Below, one piece after another: positions 54,201 to 63,999 of a DNA stretch of 64,000 bases. Position 1 is the stretch's first letter; each line of letters begins with the position of its first letter. Source of the DNA: Mesostigma viride (taxonomy: Eukaryota; Streptophyta; Mesostigmatophyceae; Mesostigmatales; Mesostigmataceae). Position numbers and translations under genes: made by a program. The stretch lies in the NCBI GenBank assembly GCA_009746045.1, contig RPFO01000003.1, positions 750,767-814,766 of the forward strand. The letters are read 5' to 3'. The notes beneath the pieces were generated by a model that was not told the DNA's origin, made no database searches, and saw only the letters and a program-made list of their open reading frames with translations.

Positions 54201-57200
54201 TTATATTATATTATATTATATTATATTATATTATATTATATTATATTATATTATATTATATTGCATTGTATTGTATCATATTATATCATATGCGATCTAT
54301 CTCGTTATATTTGTCCACAGTGAAATTTGTGCAGTAAACCGCCTCCAAGTATCAGCCCTTAAGTTTATAGTAACCGCAACAATCATTTAATTCTGTCGGA
54401 CATGGGCTTGCACCTTCCTTGTTGTGTGAAACAGAATGGAGGGAATCTGCTTCACTGTGCTGGTTGGCATGGCAACCTGGAGCTGGTCAAGTATCTGGTG
54501 GAGGGCAAGAGGATGAAACTGAACGGCATTGCATCAGTGAGTGTTCTTGCCCATGAGGGAATCTTTATGTAACGCCTAGGGCAGTCCAGCAGGCGTAGTT
54601 GCCTGGGATTCCCACTAGCTACCTATCTATCTGTTAAGCTAGCTAGCCGTGGACCCATCTCTTAATCAACGTACACATTGAAATCTCGGGGGGTGAAATC
54701 TCGCCTGGCGCCATGGCTAAGCATGCCCTTTGCTGTCTACCACTCGTTATTAACGATCGAGCAATTTTTTTCTGCTTGGACATGCAACAACTCTAGGAAT
54801 AAAGGCATGTTAAGTTCTAGGGCCAAATATTTAGCAATTCTATATACATTCGTAATAAAAGAATTGGCATCAGTTTTGTTGCTTCTCACCTCTGATCCAT
54901 GGCACTTGTGGTCCCTCTTCATAGATAGTTGCCTTGTCTGGATTCGTCCCTCGTTATATCAAGTCGCCCTGTCTGGATTGGTCCCCCGTTATATCAAGTC
55001 GCCCTGTCTGGATTGGTCCCTCTTCATATCTAGTCGTCCTGTCTGGATTCGTCCCTCCTTAGATCAAGTCGCCCTGTCTGGATTGCAGCAGTTGCTGTCT
55101 TGTGGGATGCATGCGCCGCTTGAGAAGCTCGTTCTTGAGTGAACTTCTGGCCTAGCCTGCGCTGCCGTTGTAAATTCCCTTTGGGCTCAGCACAGTTTTG
55201 TTGGCGAGTCAGCATGAAAGACTTCCTGGCAAATAAACCAACCTCCTTCATATCAACCACGGCACATCTGGTCTCAGCACGAAACGTTATCCACCCAAGG
55301 TTTGGTCCCACCTTTGTGTCGGGAGTGCTGCCTTGGTGGATCTGTAACTGTCCAGTTGCAGGTGGCAAAGCTCGTATAGTTCTTTTTTTTTATCCAGGTT
55401 CCTAATTCTCAGGATTCCGGGTTCCTTCCCAGATTAAACTGATGGGATAAATGTCGCTAACAGCCTTCTGTATTTAGCCCGCTTGGTTATGGTTGGACAT
55501 GTGGTGGCAAGCAACGTGGTGTTGCAACATCTGGTAAGCAAAGGCAGCAGACTGTGCCAACCCTGGGCATGTCTAGCTTATTTGGTCCATTAATGCGGCA
55601 TAGGAGATGCTGCCTAGGGTCTATGGCGCCAACTTGGCACTCGTGGAAGTCTTATGTTCTTAGTTGTCACGTTCGCTGATCTTGTCTGCTGTAATTCTTC
55701 CTAACATAGGTAAGTGCTAACGAATCATAAAAAGATAGATAGATAGAATGGACATGCAAGTGCAGTTATAGCATTGAGGCTTCGTTGGGAACGAGTTCGA
55801 GGAATGCCTTGCTTTCGAAAGTCTTCCCTCACCCGCACCGGCTTGTAGTGTAGTCCCGCCTGCCGGCATGGACAGCAGTTGCTACAAAACAGGTTTGGCC
55901 TTTGGCTTTATTTGGTATTTTCATCTGCTTAACGATTGGCTTGCAGATTCTTGGTAGCTGCCTGTGTGCTTGGTGTGGTTCTAAGGCATTTTCGGCTTTG
56001 GTTTGCGCCTCTCCCTCCATTGGAGGAACAGGATGGTCGCAACGTGCTCCACTATGCTGCCTGGCGAGGCCACCTTGAGCTGGTCAAGTACCTGGTGGAG
56101 GACAGGAGGATGAGCCTGGATGCATTAACCAAGGTAATGCCATGCATGCCTTACATCGAGTGTCCTGAGTTGACTTTACACCTTGGTTGGGTGTGATGGA
56201 TTTTTTCCCGGGTGATGCTAATTCAAGCCATGAGTGACCTCGACTTCAGCCGTGAGCTGGCCATCTTGGCTGTTTGATGCGGCTCAAACTGTGTCGGGCT
56301 AGGGTTGGGTGGAATACCCCTTGCTCCAACTGCACTCGGTTTCTGGAGCACGTTGTCGAAAGTCTTGATATGTAATTGATATGGGCCGCCTGTGTGGTTC
56401 TGACAACCAGAGTAGCGCGTCAGCTGCTGATAACCAGAGTAGCGCGTGACACGGTTACTAATTGGCGATTTCTCGGGAACCTGGGCAGCAGCTACCTGGC
56501 AGCGCGCCCAGTGATTGAGGGCAACCAGCCCAGCGAGCAGCACCTCAGTTAACAATTAGCCACTAGTGTCCCGAATTCGCCATGGTATCGGATCTCTTTG
56601 AAAATAGTTTGGTGTAGTGGTACGATAGAGACCACCGCAGGCGGCTGGGACAGCCACCGGCTTTAAGGCCCGCTGGCCGCGCGGATGCCGAATAGTTGCT
56701 TCAGCTGTTGCATATCCAGTAAGCAGCAAGAGCAATCTACCTTCCCCTAGCTTGCACGGTTGCACCTACGATCTTCTTTCCGGGATAAAACCATGGTGGC
56801 CAATGTTTTCCTGTGTTTTGTGGACATGATGAGCTGGTTATTTGTTGAAAAACATCACAGCAGGCAATATCTTGTTGAGGTTAGGTGCTGTGCTTTGGAG
56901 AAATAAGTTGAAGTGGGTTTCTAGGCATGGCATCATTAACTCAATTTTCATAGTTTGAACGTACTTATCTATCTCTGCCGCGATGACATTGCCTTTGTCT
57001 ATGTCAGTGGTTCTCACCTAGATCCATGCATATGACGGCAAAACAGGTTGGCATACTATGCCACATTGCCATGAATTCTCACTGAAAACATCCGAACTAC
57101 TTCCTTTAGGGGCGTCTCCCCCTTGCTGCAATGGCCTGTAAGCAAATGCCGCCTTTGCTGGGATTGGGAGAAAACGGTTTGTAAAGCATGTCCATTTTTT

Positions 57201-58826
57201 TGGTTATATTTTGTTGTTGCATCTTCTTGGTGCCTTTATAAATAATGTGATATTGTTTGTGATAATGTGGTAATATGTGTCACTGGTGAACGGTTTTCCA
57301 TTCTCTTGTGCAACAGGCAGGGGCCAATCCGCTTCATATTGCTGCTTCCGGAGGCCACTTGGAGGTGGTCAAGTACTTGGTGGAGGACATGGGGATGAGC
57401 CTGGCGAGTAAGGACAGGGTGAGTGGTTCGGGGCCTTTTGAGAAGCGGGGCTGATGGCTTACTACTTTGTTGCTGGGTTCAAGGGGTCTGGGCTTACTAT
57501 TTTGACCATTACAAACACAATTATCTTCATGTCTTAAAAGAATTGTAGTATAATTTATATAATAGTTTTTATCAACCCCCCTGTCTATCGCTTGGAGTGG
57601 ACACACATGACATGTCTTCTCATCTGGCTAGAAGGGTTGCGTGTGCGGCCATGATAGTTGTTGTGGTGACGTATTCCACAGTTTGCCTGTTTCTTCTTTT
57701 TCCTGAAACCAGGTTTTTCTTCTTTTTAATTGTGTTCATGCGTGTAATTGACGCTTGGGTCCTGCTTGTCTCTTTCCGAAATTCCTCCTGCACGCCTCAG
57801 AATGGATGGACCGTGCTTCGATACGCTAATGCAAACCACCACCTGGCGGTGGTCGAGTACCTGGTGGAGGACCAGGGGATGCGCCTGGACTTCAGGGACC
57901 TGGTAATGGCCCAACTCAACATGTGTGTCATGGCTACCGTAACCGGCGGCCAATGAACACACCTAATAAACTCTGCTGGCCTACGGCTACGCTAGGACGT
58001 AACACACGGTTGTGCGCGTACTTCCTGCCCATTCTTGTTTGTGCTGGACATGACGTAATCTGCCACGTTCAAGGCAAGCTATCTACTTTCCAAGGATACT
58101 TTTAGGTTCCGATGACTGACAAGAGCGCTATGCGTTGGGCTTCCTTGTTGAGACACCGGCCAGCATCTACTGGGGTGGTGTGGGCATAAGTGCGCTGTTA
58201 TTGTAAAGGCACCATTCATTCTTCACCGAGCTACTTCCATGTACTTGGAAGGCATGGTCCTGTAGCCACTTGTGATTGGTACAAACCGGTGCCAAAACCT
58301 GATTGATTTGCAGCATGTTTCTGTTCCCTGGTCCATCTTGTTGAGGATCAGTATTAACCCAAGAGTAATAAGCTGGGCGGTCCAACAAGGTGGATGCACA
58401 TGTGCTGGGCCCTTTTCAATGCTGCTTTCGCTTGTATTTGGATTCAGGTTGGCTCCACTCACTAGCTGCATCCGGGATCCATGCACATCCTCTTCATAAC
58501 TGCCTTCCATTCCGTTTTCCAATGTATCACTTCTTTTGCTGTCGGTTCCTGCCTTTTCTGCATGCCTATGTAACTAGCGATCTCAGCTCAATCCATGCTT
58601 CCCCTCGTGCCACGAGCAGGGACTTCCGCCGGATTTGCTGAACTGCATGGTTGCCATCGAAAAGACAATCGGCATGGCGGGAGGGAGAGGTTCAGCTGCC
58701 CGCCTGGCCAGGACACCCGCCCGCAGCCAACCAGCACGATCGATGCTGTGGGACATGCTGAGTCTGGCGCTCTTCATCGCGCTGGTCCTCGTCATCATGT
58801 ACTCTGCGAACATGTTTTTTGTCTGA
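47919..58826 (+). CDS. Locus C: U-box / nine ankyrin exons / membrane anchor, kinase domain missing
   Basis: Eleven phase-0 exons: 47919-48281, 49230-49328, 49875-49976, 50530-50634, 51740-51844, 52564-52665, 54435-54536, 56032-56133, 57317-57418, 57801-57902 and 58620-58826. The predicted protein is about 497 residues: U-box, short linker, nine ankyrin repeats, basic linker, C-terminal transmembrane segment. It has the same plan as locus B except that about 1.15 kb coding for the kinase is absent, in frame, from exon 1. Promoter, first exons, several introns and the 3' flank are shared with B, so C is a duplicate that lost the kinase or B is the one that gained it. As a membrane-anchored U-box-ankyrin protein it could still act as an E3 ligase. 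Full-length splicing is inferred. Confidence 0.8.
49110..49138 (+). pseudogene. Truncated duplicate of the first ankyrin exon
   Basis: CACTGGTAATGACAG followed by GACCTCCCGCGATTATTCCGACAAGC repeats the acceptor and the first 29 nt of exon 49230-49328, then diverges. It shows that this exon has been tandemly duplicated and the extra copy lost. Not present in locus B. Confidence 0.7.
49230..49328 (+). CDS. Locus C exon 2: first ankyrin-like repeat (99 nt)
   Basis: Acceptor AATGACAG, donor GTACAT, phase 0. Peptide DLPRSFLQAAEEGRMDAVRH and onward, ending SVTDE; differs from B by one residue near the end (T for K). Confidence 0.87.
49875..49976 (+). CDS. Locus C exon 3: single ankyrin repeat
   Basis: 102 nt, phase 0. 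Acceptor AACCACAG, donor GTAAAT. Peptide begins DGYNAPLLAASEGHLEAVKF and ends RMNPDTRAR. Pro for the usual Leu at position 6. Confidence 0.86.
50530..50634 (+). CDS. Locus C exon 4: single ankyrin repeat (105 nt)
   Basis: Acceptor ATGTCAG, donor GTGGGT, phase 0, 35 codons. Peptide begins STGSNALHLAALGGHLRVVS and ends RMNLETTNK. One residue longer at the N-terminus than other repeats, as if the acceptor moved by one codon. Confidence 0.83.
51078..51128 (+). repeat. 10-bp minisatellite CAGGTGGCCC, five units
   Basis: Expansion of the CCCAGGTGGC motif found once in homologous introns at 24388 and 53398 (GGGCAC(C/T)CAGGTGGCACC). In an intron of locus C. Confidence 0.9.
51177..51466 (+). repeat. 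Dispersed repeat, third copy
   Basis: Diverged copy of the 1689-2236 element: TTGAGCTTTGCTCACTTTAT, GGGCTCAAAGGGGACCGACC, TAACGTAC(C)TCACTAGACC, TAGGGGATGTAGGG and a terminal GGACCAAAA...GTAT. It lacks the middle section. It sits in an intron of locus C. Confidence 0.75.
51740..51844 (+). CDS. Locus C exon 5: single ankyrin repeat (105 nt)
   Basis: Acceptor GCGTCACAG, donor GTGAGT at 51845 (an alternative GTGGTG donor three bases earlier would give 102 nt). Phase 0. Peptide begins LGENALHCAAMAGHLDVVQY and ends GMSVDVKQPV. Confidence 0.84.
52564..52665 (+). CDS. Locus C exon 6: single ankyrin repeat
   Basis: 102 nt, phase 0. Acceptor CAAACAG, donor GTGAGT. Peptide begins GGCNALHRAALEGHLEVVKY and ends RMSPETKDD. 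Counterpart of locus B exon 26069-26170, with which it shares the acceptor-side intron (GGTTCTGGCCATGG versus GGTGCTGGTCATGG). Confidence 0.87.
54029..54290. repeat. (ATATT)n pentamer microsatellite
   Basis: About 50 units of TATAT/TATTA pentamers with one interruption (TATAGTAGTAT near 54115) and degenerate copies at the right edge. In intron 52666-54434 of locus C. Confidence 0.95.
54435..54536 (+). CDS. Locus C exon 7: single ankyrin repeat
   Basis: 102 nt, phase 0. Acceptor GAAACAG, donor GTGAGT. Peptide begins NGGNLLHCAGWHGNLELVKY and ends RMKLNGIAS. Counterpart of locus B exon 27645 by its flanks (GGGCTTGCA(C/T)CCT before, CTTGCCCATGAGG after). Confidence 0.86.
54910..55086 (+). repeat. 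35-bp minisatellite, about five units
   Basis: Unit CCCTGTCTGGATTSGTCCCT plus TCRTTATATCAAGTCG. Four full units and partial ones on both sides, in intron 54537-56031 of locus C. Confidence 0.93.
56032..56133 (+). CDS. Locus C exon 8: single ankyrin repeat
   Basis: 102 nt, phase 0. Acceptor GGAACAG, donor GTAATG. Peptide begins DGRNVLHYAAWRGHLELVKY and ends RMSLDALTK. Counterpart of locus B exon 29077. Confidence 0.88.
57317..57418 (+). CDS. Locus C exon 9: single ankyrin repeat
   Basis: 102 nt, phase 0. Acceptor GCAACAG, donor GTGAGT. Peptide begins AGANPLHIAASGGHLEVVKY and ends GMSLASKDR. Confidence 0.87.
57801..57902 (+). CDS. Locus C exon 10: ninth ankyrin repeat
   Basis: 102 nt, phase 0. 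Acceptor GCCTCAG, donor GTAATG. Peptide begins NGWTVLRYANANHHLAVVEY and ends GMRLDFRDL. Divergent first helix, as in the ninth repeat of locus B. Confidence 0.86.
58620..58826 (+). CDS. Locus C exon 11: C-terminal membrane-anchor exon
   Basis: Acceptor ACGAGCAG, phase 0, 68 codons plus stop. Peptide: GLPPDLLNCMVAIEK, basic linker with RLARTPARSQPAR, then a hydrophobic helix (LSLALFIALVLVIMYSANMF) ending FV. Homologous to locus B exon 32148-32345 in linker, hydrophobic core and following 3' flank. No Met is needed at the start because it is an internal splice acceptor. Confidence 0.82.
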   Translation, partial: GLPPDLLNCMVAIEKTIGMAGGRGSAARLARTPARSQPARSMLWDMLSLALFIALVLVIMYSANMFFV

Positions 58827-60011
58827 GTGAGTATCTTCGTGACAATAGCCAAGTGTCTCCTTTCTGTCCCAGTCTCGTGATTACAACAGGGCTGCTGTCC
58901 TAATCACTACTGGCCGTTCAATATATCCTTCATGATTCCACAATGGCCACTTGGCGTTTGCTAATGTGGTATGCCTTTGAGAGAGGCGTGGTGAGGTTGC
59001 ACTTTGAGGTTGCACCATGTGCAACCGCGTCGCAGCATTGCATCCGCACGCAAAATGAGCTGTGCACGTGGCATGCCTAAACATGTCTGCCGCGCAATCA
59101 TCTTGCAGGAAAGCTCTTGCAAGCCGGCGCCCCCGCCTTTTATACAGAAGTCCTACGTACAACACATGGAGTGCAAAATTCAGAGCCGACTCCACCGCAA
59201 TCGATGTCCTGATACCATTACCACCACACCAACGCAAATTGAGAGCCAACTCCACCACCTCAGCTTCTTATTCCTCCTCGTCCTCCTCTGACCCCCTACC
59301 GCCACCACCACGGCCACCACTGCCGCCCACTGCTTATGATTTATGTCATGGTGGTACTTATTTTGCCTTCCGCCTTGCATTCTGCTGTTGTCCTTGCTGA
59401 TTTGGAACATGATACCACCAGCTGGAGCAAGCAGGGAAGGGACCCGCATAGGATGGACGTCTACCATAAGCCACTATGTGGCAGTCCAGTTACCCTGGGC
59501 AACAGCTTTAGGCAGCCTGGTAGGCTCCCACTTCCTGCAGACATCATTAATGCCGGGGTTGGCCTGGCCTGCATGTATCTGACAAGTTTTCACAGTACCC
59601 TTACAAGACAAAACCGGCGCCTCTAAATGTGTGTGTTCCAAGCCTATCTGTGGGCTCTGGACCATGGGGCAGCCTTACTGCATCCGCTATAAGTCAGCCA
59701 TGCTGTGCCCATGCAGAGAGCCACTCTCTGCTCAGACGCCATCATGCCCAAGCCATTGCCTAGCCATGATCATCTTCCACCCCATGTCCGCAACTTTGCA
59801 CAGCTGCTGGAATACATGGTGGTGCAGGTGCACCTCAATTGTGCACCCCGAGTAGGTGGCAGTTTACATCAACCACCTGCAGGTTGTCGCCTAGAATGTA
59901 TTGAAAACCATATGCCCCTTCTCAGGGATATGTGTTATGTACATATCCTCCCCACGGAGATATTTTCTTAATAAATTACAAGACATACATGTAATTCATC
60001 AAGTTGTTCAT
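58827..60011. other. 3' flank of locus C and gene-free DNA
   Basis: The first about 100 bp match the 3' flank of locus B. The rest contains no supported gene. Sequence about 59700-59960 is a direct repeat of 63745-63999. Confidence 0.5.
59700..59960 (+). repeat. Dispersed direct repeat, copy 1 (with 63745-63999)
   Basis: Shared landmarks in order: CTGTGCCCATGCAGAGAG, CACTCTCTGCT/TACTCTCTGCT, GATCTTCCACCCCATG, GGTGCAGGTGCAC, GAATGT(A/G)TT, AAACCATATG/AAGCCATATG, CTTCTCAGGGATATGTG. The two copies are about 4 kb apart and bracket the LINE debris, so they may be ends or flanks of one composite element. The second copy runs to the window edge. Confidence 0.7.
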
Positions 60012-61434
60012 GCGCATGATCCTCAACCGCCTTCGTTCTGCTCTCGACTGTCACCTTGGGGAAAGTCAAATGGGCTTCCGTCCTGGGCGCAACACCGTCA
60101 TGGCCATCTTCGTCGCGCGTCGCCTCTTCGAGGAAATCGCTCTCCTGCAACCTGGTGAGTTCCCGCCATCCTGATCTTCGTCGACTTCATCAAGGCTTTT
60201 GATTCTGTCCTCTGGGACGCTCTATGGGCTGTACTTGCTCACGCTCGCGTCCCCACTCCCCTGATTAGCGTCATCCGCACGCTGTATGAGGGGTCGACCA
60301 CTTCGGTGCGCACTCAACACGGCATTACCCCGCCATGCCCACTGCAGACCGGCGTCTGGCAGGGTTGCGTCCTGTCGCCGTACCTGTTTATTATTGTAGT
60401 GGATTATGTTATGCGCCAGGCACGTGCTCGCTTTGCTAGCATCACAGGCCGTGCCCCTGGCCTAGCGATCACGAACGAGCTTGGGGAAGGGGGGCCGACT
60501 AACAAGCAGAATTTACTAGCTGAACTCATTTATGCCGACGACATCACGCTCATCGAGAAGCCGGAGTCTGCCCAACTTTGGCTGGACTGCCTGGCGCTCG
60601 AGGCTCGGGCGGTTGGTCTAGAAATCAGCCCCAAAACGGAGGCCCTGGCCCTCGGCATGGCAGGGCCCCCACCCACACTCCGCCTCTTAGACGATGCCGA
60701 GGTCAACTACCCTCCTTCAGGCCGCTTCAAGCTGCTCGGCAGTTGGCTTCCCGACTGCGAGGACGACATGACGACACGGATCGGCATGGCGTGGGCGCAC
60801 CTCCATGACCACCGCCGCTGGTGGAGCAACCCCGCCCTACCCCGGATCGTCAAGCGTGACCTCTTCAAGGTCGTCATTCTGACGATCCTGGCCTACGGCG
60901 CCGAGACCTGAACACTGACGCAGGAGCTGGAGCAACGACTCGACGGCGCCGTCACCAAGATGCTGCGCAAGGCCCTTAACATCCCCTTTGGCTTGCACAT
61001 TAGTAATGAGGATTTGTACGCTGATTTGCCCTATGTTTCCCACATTATTAGGCACATGCGCCTGGGCCTAGCCGGGCACAGTGGCCCGCACAGATCAGGT
61101 AGATACATCAGATAGACTAGCTGGCACCAAGCCCGCCCAGCCTGGGCAATATGTCCTCACCTGGCGTGCCCCAGGCCGCGCGCGGCAGGGCCGCCACCCG
61201 TGGACTTTTCGTGATAGACTCGGCATGGACATGTACTACACTAGACGTGACGGGCTCACCCCCGGGCAGCCTCCTGGTTTGTCTGTAATATGGAGGCAGA
61301 TGGTGCGCAAGGATAGATGGCAAGTAGTGATGAAGGAGACCACCCCAAAGCCTGTGGGGGCTCCGCGTGTGACCAAGTATGGCATTCATAGCGATTCGGG
61401 CCGCGGTGCCCACACCCCTGTAACTAGGACCTAG
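60012..61434 (+). pseudogene. LINE reverse transcriptase, broken
   Basis: Non-LTR type RT motifs in order: MGFRPGRNT, FVDFIKAFDS (motif A), GVWQGCVLSPYLF (motif B), YADDITLIE (motif C), LEISPKTEAL (motif D), KLLGSW. Breaks: a one-base loss near 60167 (after CTGGTGAGTTCCCG) separates the GFRPGR part from motif A; a TGA at 60909 stands where the LAYGAET segment is normally followed by Trp; and a further frame change near 61080-61090 precedes the ARTDQVD C-terminal part, which stays open to 61434. The element is therefore inactive. No endonuclease domain is visible in the window. Confidence 0.85.
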
Positions 61435-61579
61435 ATAGCTTATACCATCCATTCCATCCCATGTTCCCCTCCCACTGAGGACTTATGCTCACGTGACGCA
61501 GTCACGTGTCTATTCATTAATGAATTAATAATGTAATTAATTAACACGTAACAGCGTTACGTGAGCAGAAGTCCTCATG

Positions 61580-61625
61580 CAGTACAGTCGAGAGTGGGAT
61601 GGGATGGAATGGGATGGGAGGGAGG
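61580..61625. repeat. Short GGGAT run at a LINE 3' junction
   Basis: GTCGAGAGTGGGATGGGATGG and neighbouring units follow AACAGCGTTACGTGAGCAGAAGTCCTCA, the same flank that precedes the 1.5-kb GGGAT array at 40016. Confidence 0.8.
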
Positions 61626-61639
61626 GAGCTCTAGCTATC

Positions 61640-62300
61640 TTAGGCCTAGTTACGGGTTTGTGGGTGCACCACCTCCCGAATCACTGTGAATGCCATACTT
61701 GGTCACATGCGGAGCCCCCACGGACTTGGGGGTGGTCTCCTTCATGACTACCTGCCACCTATCCTTGCGAACCATCTGCCTCCAGATTATAGACATGCCA
61801 GGGGGGCTACCCTGGCGTGAGCCCATTGCGACGTGCATGGTAACACATATCCGGCATGCCTAGTCTATCCCGGAAAGTCCACGGGTGGCGCCCCTGCCGT
61901 GCGCGGCCTGGGGCATGGCCATGTGAGAACAAAACGCCCAGGTTGGGCGGACTTGGTGCCTGCTAAGCTATCCATAGTCATGCGCTGGTTGTCTCCTTGA
62001 TAGTGTCTACCTGATCTGTGCGTGCGAGGTGCCCGGCATGCAGGCCCATGCAGGCGCCTGTGCCTAAGTAATAATATGGTGACATGCCTGTAATAAGTGA
62101 GCATCCAGCGCTGCCAGGCTTACGGGCCGCTCTGCTCGCGGCGCCGCCTGCTGGCCACTGGGCGTGGCACACGCGGATCAAGGCGTCCTTGCCGTGCTGG
62201 TCCTCGAGGTGCATGGGCGAAGTATTCGAGGACGTGGAGGTCTTCTTGCTCCATTGTTGCCTGCCGGATATGGCCAATCCTCAGTGGTACTCTTCCTTGA
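61640..62300 (-). pseudogene. LINE 3' fragment, inverted relative to 60012-61434
   Basis: On the minus strand it encodes the same C-terminal segments (HLARTDQVDT, IIWRQMVRKDRWQVV, MKETTPKSVGAPHVTKYGIH), with the order preserved across frameshifts. It lies tail to tail with the plus-strand copy, the two separated by CACGTGAC palindromes and a GGGAT run. Non-coding. Confidence 0.75.
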
Positions 62301-62439
62301 GGTGTGCGTAGCGGGCGGGGTGGCGGTTGTCGCGGAGGGGCGCGTGCCTGGTGAAGGCGCCAGCTGCTCGTCTAATCGTTGATCAGCTCCACGCGATAAC
62401 CTAGCTTTATTAAGAGCGATGGCAAGTGCGGTAAGGTAA

Positions 62440-62960
62440 GCGGACGCATCCAATGACAACACAAGCAGTCAATTCCTGAACAAGCACGACTGTTAGACCT
62501 TGAGACCTTAATTAATTAATTAAATAAGTACCCATGTGCCTTGAACGGCTGCAGGACAAACAAACAAACAAAAGGTTTTGATTAAATAATATAGAACCCG
62601 GGACTCTAACTGGCTCCCAACAAACAATCCAGGGTTATTCATAATGCAAATACGGCAAAACTTGACCCCTAATAACAAACTACTAATGCGGACAGTGTAT
62701 TTCCACCTTTGACGTACGTCAACAGACCCAGCTATTTCGACATGCCACCCATCAAGATACTGGAGCTCGTGTTTTATGGGTCGTACGCCTCCCTCCTTGA
62801 CCTGTGCCAGTGCCTCCTAGCCCGTCATCCCCTCCGCAATGGAGCTGACGGCCAGTTTTCCCACTGCGGACCTGACCACCTGCCCGGCTGGTCCCGACCG
62901 CGCCAGCTTCAGCTCGCCGCCCTCTTTACCCTCGATCCTTCAGGCTTCAGCGCTCTGCCG
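62440..62960. other. Gene-free stretch
   Basis: AT-rich, with AATTAATTAATTAA near 62508. Nothing recognisable apart from an open frame starting at 62709 that I cannot assign. Confidence 0.4.
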
Positions 62961-63189
62961 ACGACCTATGGCTGGGTCCCCTCCCCCTTGACCGAATCCA
63001 CCTTCCTCCTCCACCTCCAAGAAGCCATCTCACAGCACGTGACTCCCCTAGCTCGCTGCAGATGTGGCATGCAGCTGCACATGCATGGATGGGCCGCATG
63101 CTGGCTGCTGAGCTCCCCGCCATCTCCACCGCCACCTCCACCCTCCTCGCCTCACCCCCCACCCGGCCCCCCACCCCACCGCCTCCACC

Positions 63190-63630
63190 GCCCAGCTCCG
63201 AGACATCGACAAGCGCCTCCAGGACAACGGCATCGCCATTGAGTGCCTGCAAAACACCGCAGGCCTCACCGCCCAGGCGGTGAAGGACATTGCCGCCAAG
63301 CCAGCCCCCGCTGGCCTGGCTGGCGATGCTCCTCCCACCCAGACGTTGGGCGGACATGCTCAATTAAGCACCACACCATCTCCACCACCTCCGCCGTCGC
63401 AGCACAGCTCCAGCAGTAGCCGCTCTACCTCCGCGAGGAGGCCGAGCTCGCCAAGCGCATCATCGTCAAGAATTTCGACATGGTGGAAGGTGAGAATTCC
63501 GAGAAGCTTGCACATGCGTTTGAGAGAGAAATCCTTGGTCGCATGGGCCTCCTTGGTGAGATCAAGCTGGTCGCCCACCGCCTTCCCCGCTCGCGGGGTA
63601 AGGCAAGGGCGCCTCCGCTTCTTCTCATGA
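63190..63630 (+). pseudogene. Possible retroelement ORF1-like fragment
   Basis: Across at least one frameshift the plus strand encodes a helical, coiled-coil-like segment (AQLRDIDKRLQDNGIAIECL), a proline/serine-rich spacer and then LREEAELAKRIIVKNFDMVE, GENSEKLAHAFEREIL. The VKNFD...EGEN pattern recalls the RRM-like nucleic-acid-binding part of LINE ORF1 proteins, and LINE RT debris is adjacent. I am not sure of this assignment. Confidence 0.35.
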
Positions 63631-63744
63631 TAGGCGCTTCTCATGATTATTGTCCCACTACTGCTGATGACTTAGCATTATTTCGCCATGTACATGTGTG
63701 CCTATGATGTGCCACACTGACACAGCAGATGATGCCTAGCTTTA

Positions 63745-63999
63745 TTTAGTTATGCTGTGCCCATGCAGAGAGCTACTCTCTGCTGAGAAACCATGCCCTA
63801 GCCATTGTTTAGCTATGCAGTGATCTTCCACCCCATGCCAGACCCCTAGCTCTGATGAAACATGCCGTGGTGCAGGTGCACTTGGTGCACCTAGAGCATG
63901 CGTAGTTCACATCCTATACACCCTTGCAGGAAGAAGCCCAGAATGTGTTAAAAGCCATATGCGCCTTCTCAGGGATATGTGCTACATGTACTCCCAATG
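63745..63999 (+). repeat. Dispersed direct repeat, copy 2
   Basis: Second copy of 59700-59960, cut by the window edge. Diverged by small indels but collinear throughout. Confidence 0.7.

Noticed and set aside
59336-59626. 96-codon ORF with hydrophobic start downstream of locus C
   Set aside because: No splice partner, no homologue in the other loci, lies in 3' flanking DNA.
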